Below are positions 42,563 through 51,800 of a stretch of 64,000 nucleotides of DNA, in pieces. Position numbers and translations under genes: made by a program. Every line of letters begins with the position of its first letter. Position 1 is the stretch's first letter. Source of the DNA: Kiritimatiellia bacterium (lineage in GTDB: Bacteria; Verrucomicrobiota; Kiritimatiellia; UBA8416; YA12-FULL-48-11); the NCBI GenBank assembly GCA_028716365.1, contig JAQUPZ010000006.1:248001-312000 (forward strand). The letters run 5' to 3'. Under the pieces are notes generated by a model. The model saw only the letters and a program-made list of their open reading frames with translations, ran no database searches and was not told where the DNA came from.

Positions 42563-45500
42563 ATGAAGACAAAAACGATTGTACTTGTTGTGTGTATGCT
42601 GGCATCGTCAGGCTTGTTTTCGGTCGCAGCAGAGGCGGATGCTGAGGCCAAGGCGAAGGCCGAATACGAAGCGGCCGAGAAGGCAGCCCAGGCGGCGGAA
42701 GCTGCAGTCGCCCCCTTAAGGGATGCCATGCAAAAGGCTGACAAGGCATACGCCGACGCAAGTAAAGCGGCCGACACGAAGCGACAACAGGCCACTGATG
42801 CGAAGAATTTATCGGGTGAGTCGGGCGTAAAAGAGTTGAAGCAGGCCGAGGAAAACGTACCTGTTGCTATCAAGGCCCTGACCGACGCGACCAACGCCAA
42901 GCCCCCCTTGGACAAAGCGTTGGACGACGCCAAGGCCGCCACGCTCCCGCTGAAGGAAGCTTACGATGCGGCCGAGAAGGCAGCCAAGGAAGCTGAAGCC
43001 ATGGCGAAGGTTGCCGCCGACGCGGCCAACAAACTTGACGACGAAGCCAAGAAGGCCACAGCCGACGCGGCCAACAAGCGCAGAGCGGCTGACGCTGCCA
43101 AGTCTGCCTTGGCCCGGGCACAGAAAAGCGAACAGAATTTCCAGAACCAGCTCAACATCGTGCCCAAGAAGCTGGCCGAAGCCGAGATACAGAAGAAGGC
43201 AACTGACGATGCCTTGGTCAGCCCCAAGAACCAGGTTGTGGCTGCCACGACTGCTTATCAGGCAGCCGAGCAGGTCGCGTTGGCTGCAGAGGCAAACGCC
43301 AAGTTGGTTTCTGAGGAGGAGAAGAAAAAGGCAGCCGATGAAGCGGTCGCCAAGCGTAAGGCCGCCGACGCGGCGAAAACGGCTTTAACCCAGGCACAGC
43401 AAAACGAACAGCAAGCTACCGCGGCTGTCCAAAATCTGGCTAACGCCCCGGCGCAGAAGAAAGCAGCCGACGATGCCCTGGCAAATGCCAAGAAGCAGGT
43501 GACCGCTGCCAGCGCTGCTCATCAGGCAGCCGAGCAAGCGGCCCAGGCGGCGCAGGCCACGGCCAAGACGATTTCCGAGAATGCTGCAAAATCCCCTGAG
43601 GAAAAGAAGAAGGTTGCAGACGAAGCTGCCGCCAAGCGAAAGGCAGCCGACGTTGCCAAGACCGCCTTGACTCAGGCACAGCAAAACGAACAGCAAGCAC
43701 AGGTTCAGGTCAACACCGCCGCCAAAAAATTGGCCGACGCCCCGGCGCAGAAGAAAGCAGCCGACGATGCCTTGGCCAACGCCAAGAAGCAGGTACCCTC
43801 TGCCACGACTGCTTACCAGGCAGCCGAGCAGGCCGCCCAAGGGGCGGAAGCCGTGGCCAAGGTCATGGCCGAGCGTGCCGGCAGGTCTGAGGCACAGAAG
43901 CAGCAGGCCGCATCCGATGCTGCCGCCAAGCGCAAGACAGCCGACGCAGCCAAGGCGACCTTGGCCCAAGCACAGGCAGCCCTGAAAAATTTGCAGAAGC
44001 TGGCCGACACCGCGGCGCAGAAACTGGCCCGGGCGACGGTGCAGAAAAACCTGGCCGACGCTGGCTTGGCTAACGCCAAGAAACAGATAGCCGCTGCCGC
44101 TCCGGCTTCTCAGGCCGCCGAGCAAGCCGCTCAGGCCGCGGCGAAATTGGCCGAGGAGAAGAATCTGGCGGCAACCCAAGCGGCTGCCAAACGTAAAGCG
44201 GCCATGGATGCCGCTGCCGCACTGGCCCAGGCACAGCAAGGCGAGCAGAAAGCGCAGGCTCAAGCCACGGCTGCCGCAAAAGTACTGACCGATGCGACGG
44301 CGCAGAAGAACCTGACCGACGCTGCCTTGGCGAACGTCAAGAACCAGGTAGCCGCCGCCACCATGACTTCGGCGGCAGCCGAGAAGGTGGCTCTGGAGGC
44401 GGAGGCCGCGGTCAAGGCGATTTCCGGAAATGTTGCCAAATCCCCGGAGGAGAAGAAGAAGGCCGCAGCCGAAGCTCCCGCCAAGCGAAAAGCGGCCGAC
44501 GCAGCCAAGACTGTCCTTACTCAGGCGCAGCAGAGCGAGCAGGCAGCGCAGGCTCAAGCTGCGGCCGCCGCGAAGAAGCTGGCGGAAGCGGAGACGCAGA
44601 AGAAGACCGCTGACGTGGTACTGACGAACGCCAGGAACCAAATAACCACCGCCACGGCCGCGAACCAGGCGGCCCAGGAAGCGGCCAAGGAACTCATCCA
44701 ACTCAATGCGGCAAGCAAGCAGGTCACCGCCGATACCAGTAATCCACATTCAGATTTGGCTTTGAAAGCTCGTCGTTCACGTAAACGTAAAGCGGCTATG
44801 GATGCCGCGGCCGCATTGACCCAGGCACAGCAGGGCGAGCAACAAGCGCAGGCACAGGCTAACGCCGCCGCAAAAGCGCTGACCGATGCGACGGCGCAGA
44901 AGAAGACAGCCGATGATGCCTTAGTGAACGTCAAAAATCAGGTAGCCGCCGCCACCACGACTTCGGCGGCAGCCGAGAAGGTGGCCCTGGAGGCGGAGGC
45001 CGCCGCCAAGCGCATAGCGGCCGACGCGGCCAAGACTGTCCTTACTCAGGCGCAGCAGAGCGAGCAAGCGGCGCAGGCTCAAGCTGCGGCCGCCGCGAAG
45101 AAGCTGGCGGAAGCGGAGACGCAGAAGAAGGCCGCCGACGTGGCCCTGACGAACGCTAAGAATCCAGTGGCCACCGCCACGGCCGCGAACCAAGCGGCCC
45201 AGGAAGCGGCCAAGGAAGTCATCCAGCTCGATGCGGTAAGTAAGCAGGCCAGCGCCGATGCCGCTGCCAAGCGCAAAGCGGCCAATGCGGCCAAGGCAGT
45301 TCTGGTTCCAGCGCAACAGAAGCAGGAGCAGGCGGCGGTTAAAGCCAACGCCGCCGGACAGGAGTTGGCTAGAGCCGAAACACGGAAGAAGTCGGCCGAA
45401 GAGGGTTTGGAGAATCTCAAGAAACGGATTGCCGCTGCCAAACAGACACACCTGGCGGACGAAGAAGCAGCCAAGGCGGCGGAAGCCGTGGCCGTTCCGT

Positions 45501-47218
45501 TGAAGGGGGAAGCAGAGAAAACCCGGGCGGCGTATACAGCTGCCTTGAAGGTCGCTGACGACAAGCGCGCCCTGGTCGAGCAGGCCAAGGCTGTGCTATA
45601 CCGGCTGATCGCCGCCAGGCAGGTGGCAAACCTTATGGAGAGTCCTGATCCGCCAAAGCCGGCGAACCGGATTGATGAAATCGTGTTTGCAAAATTGAAT
45701 GCATTGGGTATCAAACCGATTCTCTGTTCCGACGCGGTATTTGTCCGTCGCACCTATTTGGACGTGACGGGCAGGCTTCCGACTGCGGAAGAGGCCAAGG
45801 CGTTCATCCAGGATCCGGACAAGAACAAACGTGTCGCCCTGATCGACCGTCTGCTTGACCAGTCCGCGCATGTCGATTACTGGGCGATGAAATGGAGTGA
45901 TGTCCTGCGAATTAAGGCGGAGTTTCCCGTCAAGCTTTGGCCCAACGCGGCGCAGGCCTATTACCGCTGGGTGTGGGAATCGATTAACCAGAATAAGCGC
46001 TACGACCAGTTCGCCCGGGAACTGCTCACCTCCAGTGGGAGCAATTTCCGCGCTGGCCCGGTCAACTTCTACCGCGCCATCCAGAACAAGACTCCGGAGG
46101 GCATCGCCGCGGCCGTGGCATTGACGTTGATGGGCACGCGGGTCCACTTATGGCCTGAAGACCGCCGGGCCGGCATGGCGGCCTTTTTCACGCAGGTCGG
46201 CTACAAGCCCACCAGCGAGTGGAAGGAGGAAATTGTTTTCTGGGATCCCCTCCACTCGACCACCGTGCCCGGTAGCATTGCGCCGGGAATGGACGCCGTG
46301 GCCAAGTTCGTGGCGATGACCAACCAGATTCCTCAGCCGTTGGCCGCACCTTTGAGCGAGAACGGACCGCTGGCGGCCGTCTTTCCGGACGGCACCAAGA
46401 CAACGATTCCACCGAACCGCGATCCGCGGGAGGTGTTTGCCGATTGGCTGATTCGGCCGGAAAACCCCTGGCTTGCGAGAGCCATCGTCAATCGTACCTG
46501 GGCGTGGGTGATGGGACGCGGCATTATCCAGGAACCGGACGACATTCGGGAGAACAACCCACCGAGCAATCCTGAAGTCCTGGCCTACCTGGAAAAGGAG
46601 CTGGTCTCAAGCGGCTACAACATGAAGCATCTGAAACGACTGATCTTCACCTCGACCGCGTACCAGTTCTCTTCGATACTAAGGTCCAAAGGGCCGGAAG
46701 CGAGCGCCAACTTCGCCAACTACCAGTTGCGGCGCGTGGAGGCCGAGGTATTGATCGATGCGGTGAACCGAATCACGGGCAGTTCGGACCTGTACACCAG
46801 CGCTGTTCCTGAACCTTTCACGTATATTCCAAAGGAGATGTCTGCGGTGGAGCTGGCCGACGGCAGCATCAGCAGTTCCTTCCTGACGTTGTTCGGACGT
46901 TCCGCGCGGGCCACAGGGATGGAAAACGAACGAGTCAACGAACTTGCCTCGGTCCAGTGGCTGTACATGCTGAATTCGGCCGCAATACAGAGCAAGCTTC
47001 AGAGCGGCCCGAAGCTCGCGGCGATAATTTCCTCGGGCGGCAAACCGAATGAAATTGCCGAGAGACTTTACCTGACAATCCTCTCGCGGTTTCCGACGGA
47101 TGCCGATGTAAAAGCTGCAGAGGAATATGCCAAGGGTGGAGTGGCGAAAGGGAACAACGTCTGGATCGATCTTGCCTGGGCGTTAATCAATAACCCCGAG
47201 TTTCTTATGCGGCATTGA
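42563..47218 (+). CDS. Giant secreted DUF1549-DUF1553 protein with ~1000-residue Ala/Lys/Gln coiled-coil repeats
   Basis: 1551 residues. A signal peptide (MKTKTIVLVVCMLASSGLFS) is followed from about 22 to 1020 by highly repetitive, Ala-, Lys-, Glu- and Gln-rich sequence that should form a long alpha-helical coiled coil (KRKAADAAKTALTQAQQ repeated about eight to nine times). Then come DUF1549 (from about 1035, RRTYLDVTGRLPTAEEAKAF, YDQFARELLTSSGSN) and DUF1553 (from about 1286, DPREVFADWLIRPENPWLAR, INRTWAWVMGRG-like, ending WALINNPEFLMRH). In typical PVC proteins these two domains follow a cytochrome c domain (PSCyt1), which is absent here; no CxxCH is present. It is the first gene of a triad with DUF1501 and PPC genes. 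GAGGTGA precedes the ATG. Function unknown. Confidence 0.85.
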   Translation: MKTKTIVLVVCMLASSGLFSVAAEADAEAKAKAEYEAAEKAAQAAEAAVAPLRDAMQKADKAYADASKAADTKRQQATDAKNLSGESGVKELKQAEENVPVAIKALTDATNAKPPLDKALDDAKAATLPLKEAYDAAEKAAKEAEAMAKVAADAANKLDDEAKKATADAANKRRAADAAKSALARAQKSEQNFQNQLNIVPKKLAEAEIQKKATDDALVSPKNQVVAATTAYQAAEQVALAAEANAKLVSEEEKKKAADEAVAKRKAADAAKTALTQAQQNEQQATAAVQNLANAPAQKKAADDALANAKKQVTAASAAHQAAEQAAQAAQATAKTISENAAKSPEEKKKVADEAAAKRKAADVAKTALTQAQQNEQQAQVQVNTAAKKLADAPAQKKAADDALANAKKQVPSATTAYQAAEQAAQGAEAVAKVMAERAGRSEAQKQQAASDAAAKRKTADAAKATLAQAQAALKNLQKLADTAAQKLARATVQKNLADAGLANAKKQIAAAAPASQAAEQAAQAAAKLAEEKNLAATQAAAKRKAAMDAAAALAQAQQGEQKAQAQATAAAKVLTDATAQKNLTDAALANVKNQVAAATMTSAAAEKVALEAEAAVKAISGNVAKSPEEKKKAAAEAPAKRKAADAAKTVLTQAQQSEQAAQAQAAAAAKKLAEAETQKKTADVVLTNARNQITTATAANQAAQEAAKELIQLNAASKQVTADTSNPHSDLALKARRSRKRKAAMDAAAALTQAQQGEQQAQAQANAAAKALTDATAQKKTADDALVNVKNQVAAATTTSAAAEKVALEAEAAAKRIAADAAKTVLTQAQQSEQAAQAQAAAAAKKLAEAETQKKAADVALTNAKNPVATATAANQAAQEAAKEVIQLDAVSKQASADAAAKRKAANAAKAVLVPAQQKQEQAAVKANAAGQELARAETRKKSAEEGLENLKKRIAAAKQTHLADEEAAKAAEAVAVPLKGEAEKTRAAYTAALKVADDKRALVEQAKAVLYRLIAARQVANLMESPDPPKPANRIDEIVFAKLNALGIKPILCSDAVFVRRTYLDVTGRLPTAEEAKAFIQDPDKNKRVALIDRLLDQSAHVDYWAMKWSDVLRIKAEFPVKLWPNAAQAYYRWVWESINQNKRYDQFARELLTSSGSNFRAGPVNFYRAIQNKTPEGIAAAVALTLMGTRVHLWPEDRRAGMAAFFTQVGYKPTSEWKEEIVFWDPLHSTTVPGSIAPGMDAVAKFVAMTNQIPQPLAAPLSENGPLAAVFPDGTKTTIPPNRDPREVFADWLIRPENPWLARAIVNRTWAWVMGRGIIQEPDDIRENNPPSNPEVLAYLEKELVSSGYNMKHLKRLIFTSTAYQFSSILRSKGPEASANFANYQLRRVEAEVLIDAVNRITGSSDLYTSAVPEPFTYIPKEMSAVELADGSISSSFLTLFGRSARATGMENERVNELASVQWLYMLNSAAIQSKLQSGPKLAAIISSGGKPNEIAERLYLTILSRFPTDADVKAAEEYAKGGVAKGNNVWIDLAWALINNPEFLMRH
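43190..45600 (+). repeat. Tandem ~98-codon repeat array inside the coiled-coil gene
   Basis: About eight to nine degenerate units begin with QKKAADDALANAKKQV-like sequence. Two consecutive units (43454 and 43748) are exactly 294 bp apart. A two-unit block near 44290 is repeated about 594 bp downstream with near identity (caggtagccgccgccacc at both), showing recent duplication. Unit six contains an odd 20-residue segment (from about 44737, NPHSDLALKARRSRKRK) that breaks the coil pattern. Confidence 0.8.
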
Positions 47219-47282
47219 TTATTACTTACGCGGTGAGACATAACGCAAAAATTAAAGTGGAAGTGAAAGGAGAATAGAAATC

Positions 47283-48689
47283 ATGAGTACAAACCACAAT
47301 CAAGAGCAGGTGTCCCGGCGCGAGGCTATGCGACGCTGCGCTTTGGGTGCGGCGGGTATGATAGCGTCCGGCGGTTTCAGTTCCCACGTCTTTGCGGCCG
47401 CGGCCGAGAAAACGCCCCAGCAGAAAGCCGCCGAAGAGAAAGCTGCCAGAGACCAGGCGGCCAAAGCCAAGGCCAAGAAAGGCCAGACCAAGTCGGTCAT
47501 CCAGATTTTCTTGTGGGGTGGCATGTCGCACAACGATGCCTGGGACCCGAAGCCGGGTACGGGCTACGACTACTTGGGCGAGTTTGACAACAGATTCATC
47601 CCCACCAACGTGAAAGAAATCCAACTCGGCTCGCTGTTCCCAAAACTGGCCCAGCAGGCCGACAAGTACTCCTTGATACGCAGCATGACCCATGGCAATA
47701 ACGGCCATGAGACGGCCGCCTATCTTATGCAAACCGGTCACCTGCCTGGCGGACGGCTGGCCTACCCCAGTGTGGGCGCTATATTCACCTTCTTCAAGAA
47801 AGATCAGTACAAAGGGCTGATTCCGCCCTATGTCGTCATGCTCCAGGCAGCAGGACGGTTTTCCGAGGAGGGCTTCCTTGGTCCCGCATATAAACCCTTC
47901 GCAACGGGCGGCGATCCAAACGCGGCCCGCTTCGAAGTGGAGGGGATCGTCAACAGGGGAATCGACGACGGGCGGCAAAAGGCCCGCCGTGAATTGGTCG
48001 ACAAGGTCAATCTCCTGGGCTACGGCCTTGCGAACGTCCCGGAGGTTGCTGCCGCCGAGACGGCCAGGCAAAAAGCCTACGGGTTAATCCTGGGTAGCGG
48101 GAAAGAAGTATTCAATCTCGACAACGAACCTACGGCACTCAGGGATCGCTATGGCCGGAACACGTTCGGGCAGGAATGCCTGGCCGCGCGGCGCATGGTC
48201 GAGGCAGGTGTTCCCTACATCACGATCAGCTTCCCCGGTGGTTGGGACACACACGGGAACCACTTTGCGACCATGAGGGCGCAGTGTCCCTCGTTGGACC
48301 AAGGACTGGCAACGCTGCTTGCAGATCTGAGCGAGAAGCGCCTGCTGGATAGCACCCTAGTTTGGTGTACCGGTGAGTTCGGCAGAACGCCGAAGGTCTC
48401 CTGGGAGCCGCCTTGGAACGGCGGTCGCCATCATCATGGGGCTGTCTTCACCGTGCTGGTCGCCGGCGGCGGATTCAAGGGCGGCCGCGTAGTCGGCTCG
48501 TCCGATGAAAAAGGTGAACAAGTCAAGGAAAGACCTGTCTATCCGGCGGACTTGCTGGGAAGCATGTATCTGTTGGCTGGCATCGACGCCACAGCCAAGC
48601 TGCCCCATCCATGGGGGCTGGATGCCTACGTGTTAGACACCGAAAACGAAGGCATGAAGTCGGCCGGTATGCTGGAAGAAATCTTGTAG
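47283..48689 (+). CDS. DUF1501 protein, Tat-exported
   Basis: 468 residues. The Tat-like signal is SRREAMRRCALGAAGMIASG. A roughly 34-residue Ala/Lys/Gln-rich linker (KTPQQKAAEEKAARDQAAK) follows the signal and resembles the repeats of the preceding protein. The body is DUF1501: IQIFLWGGMSHNDAWDPKPG, IRSMTHGNNGHETAAYLM, GTGEFGRTP-like WCTGEFGRTPKVS and GGRHHHGAVFTVLVAGGGFKGG. DUF1501 has an alkaline-phosphatase/sulfatase-like fold; its activity is unknown. It almost always pairs with DUF1549/DUF1553 genes, as here (64 bp upstream). AAAGGAGA precedes the ATG. Confidence 0.9.
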   Translation: MSTNHNQEQVSRREAMRRCALGAAGMIASGGFSSHVFAAAAEKTPQQKAAEEKAARDQAAKAKAKKGQTKSVIQIFLWGGMSHNDAWDPKPGTGYDYLGEFDNRFIPTNVKEIQLGSLFPKLAQQADKYSLIRSMTHGNNGHETAAYLMQTGHLPGGRLAYPSVGAIFTFFKKDQYKGLIPPYVVMLQAAGRFSEEGFLGPAYKPFATGGDPNAARFEVEGIVNRGIDDGRQKARRELVDKVNLLGYGLANVPEVAAAETARQKAYGLILGSGKEVFNLDNEPTALRDRYGRNTFGQECLAARRMVEAGVPYITISFPGGWDTHGNHFATMRAQCPSLDQGLATLLADLSEKRLLDSTLVWCTGEFGRTPKVSWEPPWNGGRHHHGAVFTVLVAGGGFKGGRVVGSSDEKGEQVKERPVYPADLLGSMYLLAGIDATAKLPHPWGLDAYVLDTENEGMKSAGMLEEIL

Positions 48690-48714
48690 CCAATGGCAGG
48701 AAATGGAGAGGCTC

Positions 48715-51021
48715 ATGAGTAGATTCAATAGGCTTCCGATATTGGGGTTGGTCATACTTGTGGCCGTTGCATCTTCAGTCAGGGCACAGAGCCAGTATAT
48801 TGGTTTTGTCTATCCCGCCGGCGGCCAGCAGGACACCACCTTTCCGATCAGGTTGGGTGGACAGGGGCTCGTCTATGCTTCTGATGTGGTTGTGAGCGGG
48901 GAAGGGGTTTCTGCCCGGCTCGTCGAATACTACCGGATATTGGGCAATCAGGAGCTCGGGTTGCTCGCCCAGCAACTGGGCGAGTTGCGGAAGAAGGAAA
49001 CAACGGTAAGCGATGATGTGGTCGCCAAGATGGCCTCGTATGAGTTTCCTGCAACCATTGGCCCGGATACCGGACCAAACGCGGTTCCTTCCATTATTTG
49101 CCCGTCATGCGGTACTGCCAACTCGATTGACGCTAGCTTCTGTAGTAAATGCAATACGAAGCTGGAGAAACCAAAAGATCCGAAACCGGGCGAAAAGGAC
49201 GCGAAAAACGCACCTCCAAAGTCCGAGAAAGAGGTGGCCAAGCAAAAAATGATCGAGCTGATCCAAAGGAGGTTCGCTGAAGACGAGCGTACCCCGGCCG
49301 TTCGTTCCCAGACCGAGCTGGTCTTTGCCGAGATCACGGTGGCGCCCGACGCAAAACCGGGCCGGCGAGAGATCAGGGTGATTACCAAACGTGGCATATC
49401 CAACCCGCTGCCTTTCTACGTGGGCCAAGTGCCCGAAGTCGCCCGCAAGCCGATGAAGACCATGCAGCTCCCGGTGCTCGGCAAGGAGTATCTAGCCCAG
49501 CGCAAGAGACCGCCGGCAGAAGAGGAGTTACTCGTCACAGTGCCGTGCACGATGAACGGCCAGATCGCAGCGGGCGAGGTGAACCGGTATCGTTTTCAAG
49601 CGAACAAAGGACAGCGTCTGATCATTTCCGCCAAGGCTCGGGCGTTGGGCCCCTACGTCCCTGACGGCGTTCCCGGTTGGTTCCAGGCCGTGCTGAAACT
49701 TCGCGACGCCAACGGCAAGGAGATGGCGTATAACGACGATTTCCGTTCCGACCCCGACCCGCTAATTTATTTCGAGGTCCCCGAGGACGGCGAGTATCTG
49801 CTGACCATCAACGAGGCGCTTTTCCGCGGCCGCGAGAGCTTTGTGTATCGCATTACCGTCGGTGAGCTGCCCTTCGTGACCAGCATCTTCCCGTTGGGCG
49901 GCCGTGTGGGCGAACCGGTCAAGATCGAGATGAACGGCTGGAATCTGGAAAAGACCACGCTGGCGCCGCCCCCAAAAGACGCAAAACCGGGACACCATCT
50001 GATTGCCGCCACCAATGGGAAGCTCGTTTCCAACTACGTGCCGTTCGCACTGGACACGTTGCCCGAGTGCATGGACCAGGAATCCAACGACGAGCCGTCC
50101 AAGGCGCAGAAAGTAAATCTTCCAATTATCATCAACGGGCGAGCAGATCGCCCGGGTGACTGGGACATCTTCGAAGTGGCAGGAAAAGCCGGTGAGACAA
50201 TAGTCGCGGAAGTGTACGCGCGCCGCCTCGGCTCCCCGTTCGATTCCTTCCTCAAAGTCACCGGCGCGGATGGCAAGATCCTCGCGTTGAACGACGATCA
50301 TTACGACGCAGCATCGGGGTTGAACACCGACCACGCCGATTCCTACATCATGGTGAAATTGCCCGCCGACGGAAAATATTTCATTCACCTCGGCGACACG
50401 CCTCGACGCGCAGGAAAGGAATATGCCTACCGGCTCCGGATCAGCCAGCCGCAGCCCGATTTCGCGTTGCGTCTCATCCCTTCCCGAATCAGTATGCCCA
50501 GTAAGGGTTCCGCCGCAGTGACCGTTTTTGCCATACGCAGGGACGGATTCGACGGGCCGATCAAGTTGGGTTTTAAAGACTTGCCGCAGGGGTTCGAATC
50601 GTCCGGCGCCACGCTGGCGGCCAAACAAGATGCCGTGGGACTGGCGGTGAAAACCAGCCTTACGGAGATAGAAAAACCGGTCAACCTCACCGTCGTGGGT
50701 AGTGCGAAAATTGGGGACCGGGAAGTCGTCCAGGAGGCCGCGCCGTCCGAAGACAGAATGCAGGCCTTCCTCTGGCGCCATCTGTTACCCGCGGAAACCC
50801 TGCCGGCCCTGGTCTACGATCCATCCTACCAAGAACCCGCCGATCGCATTCGCCCGCCGATCCGTGATGCGGACAGGCCGAAGGATTCAAAACGCACGTT
50901 GCGAAAGGCAGAGGTGGACGGATATATGAGGCAGATAGAAAGCCTCTATCAATTGTGGTTCCTCACAGACGAGTTCGCCAACCGCGAGATCGCGGCCATA
51001 GAAGCCCGTCTGATCCAATAA
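48715..51021 (+). CDS. Secreted PPC-domain protein with internal zinc ribbon
   Basis: 768 residues from the ATG at 48715, with GGAGAGG upstream (an ATG at 48703 overlaps that site). The signal peptide is ILGLVILVAVASSVRA. An N-terminal Ig-like domain (YPAGGQQDTTFPIRLGGQGL) is interrupted at about 128-150 by a double-CxxC zinc ribbon (CPSCGTANSIDASFCSKC) plus a Lys/Pro-rich linker. Two PPC (pre-peptidase C-terminal) domains follow (GEVNRYRFQANKGQRLIISA and DRPGDWDIFEVAGKAGETIV). It is the third gene of the triad, 26 bp after the DUF1501 gene. Two-CxxC ribbons are unusual in exported proteins. PPC domains bind proteins or carbohydrate surfaces; no catalytic domain is seen. Confidence 0.85.
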   Translation: MSRFNRLPILGLVILVAVASSVRAQSQYIGFVYPAGGQQDTTFPIRLGGQGLVYASDVVVSGEGVSARLVEYYRILGNQELGLLAQQLGELRKKETTVSDDVVAKMASYEFPATIGPDTGPNAVPSIICPSCGTANSIDASFCSKCNTKLEKPKDPKPGEKDAKNAPPKSEKEVAKQKMIELIQRRFAEDERTPAVRSQTELVFAEITVAPDAKPGRREIRVITKRGISNPLPFYVGQVPEVARKPMKTMQLPVLGKEYLAQRKRPPAEEELLVTVPCTMNGQIAAGEVNRYRFQANKGQRLIISAKARALGPYVPDGVPGWFQAVLKLRDANGKEMAYNDDFRSDPDPLIYFEVPEDGEYLLTINEALFRGRESFVYRITVGELPFVTSIFPLGGRVGEPVKIEMNGWNLEKTTLAPPPKDAKPGHHLIAATNGKLVSNYVPFALDTLPECMDQESNDEPSKAQKVNLPIIINGRADRPGDWDIFEVAGKAGETIVAEVYARRLGSPFDSFLKVTGADGKILALNDDHYDAASGLNTDHADSYIMVKLPADGKYFIHLGDTPRRAGKEYAYRLRISQPQPDFALRLIPSRISMPSKGSAAVTVFAIRRDGFDGPIKLGFKDLPQGFESSGATLAAKQDAVGLAVKTSLTEIEKPVNLTVVGSAKIGDREVVQEAAPSEDRMQAFLWRHLLPAETLPALVYDPSYQEPADRIRPPIRDADRPKDSKRTLRKAEVDGYMRQIESLYQLWFLTDEFANREIAAIEARLIQ

Positions 51022-51404
51022 GAGCCATCGAAGGATTCCAATCAAGATTGTCGCTTCAAAATAATATTCCGCGCAGTCCTCCTGTTACTAAAAAGACAAT
51101 TTTAATTTAAAAAGCTCTTGAATCTTCGTGACTGTCATAATCCTGGTGGTTAAAATGCTTACAGAAACTGGGGCGGCTATTATTTCGTAAATGTGTCGCC
51201 GGAGATTTTGCAAAGGTGCATAATCCACGGGCGCGGAGCGTTCCTGAAGCAGAATATTGATACATAAAATATGACTGTTAAGCGGTTAACGTGTTCGCAC
51301 AACAAGAGGATTTTCTCTTATGTAATATAGTAAAAAATTTATACATATGATTGCACAGCAAATGTAAACTCATCATATACTAAAAATTACTGAAAGGAGC
51401 GGGT
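51022..51404. other. 383-bp AT-rich gap
   Basis: No gene is supported. It follows the GC-rich triad and carries a gttaa-gcgg-ttaac dyad at about 51270-51283, and, near its right end, a promoter-like 24-mer that also occurs upstream of 54480. Confidence 0.5.
51358..51381 (+). promoter_or_regulatory. Candidate promoter of the 51405 gene (shared 24-mer)
   Basis: gcaaatgtaaa followed by tcatatact, with a tatact -10-like box 23 bp before the start codon. It matches 20 of 24 positions with 54430-54453, which sits at a similar distance ahead of another gene start. Confidence 0.45.
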
Positions 51405-51653
51405 ATGAATCGAACACTTGAATTGACGGATACGGAACTGCAGGAACTGGATTTTCTGGTCAAGAGGGAATGGCGGAGCAGCGAAGTCGAGCTGAACCAC
51501 ACACGGGCTTTCGCATACAAGGACGTACTTAAGGAACGTATAAAACTACTTGAAGAGCTTTCCTCCAAGCTTAGCTGTTTCAAGCCGGTGGCAGCACAGA
51601 TAATGCCGGAGACACGTTCATCATCATCATCGGACGGGGTTCGGCGTCATTAG
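51405..51653 (+). CDS. Small conserved-type helical protein (82 aa)
   Basis: An AAAGGAG site precedes the ATG by 6 bases. The first 65 residues look like two helices (LTDTELQELDFLVKREWRSS, YKDVLKERIKLLEELSSKL), reminiscent of small uncharacterised bacterial proteins with a LTxxEx-LL...RHTxxxxFKxxLKxR pattern. The C-terminal tail is Ser-rich. No function is recognised. Lone transcription from its own promoter is likely. Confidence 0.7.
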   Translation: MNRTLELTDTELQELDFLVKREWRSSEVELNHTRAFAYKDVLKERIKLLEELSSKLSCFKPVAAQIMPETRSSSSSDGVRRH

Positions 51654-51800
51654 ATTTTTTTATTGTCCGCCAAGTCCAGGCAATCATGGACAAACCAGCG
51701 GCATGAGCCATTTGAGCTCGCACTGCTTGTCCCATGTCCATATATCGAGGATGGTAAATCGTTTGCCGTTCCAACGGGTAATTGATATTTGTTCACAAAA

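Noticed and set aside
43385..44749. 454-residue minus-strand frame with Gly/Leu/Arg-rich sequence
   Set aside because: It is antisense to the Ala/Lys-rich repeat array; the GC-rich repeats keep the opposite frame open. No start signal or family match.
43190..45600. Regular repeats resembling a CRISPR or satellite array
   Set aside because: Units are degenerate, about 294 bp, and in frame inside a protein-coding gene; no short direct repeats with unique spacers.
50591..50600. ggttcgaatc, a T-loop-like decamer of a tRNA
   Set aside because: It lies in the PPC-protein coding frame and no cloverleaf can be folded around it.
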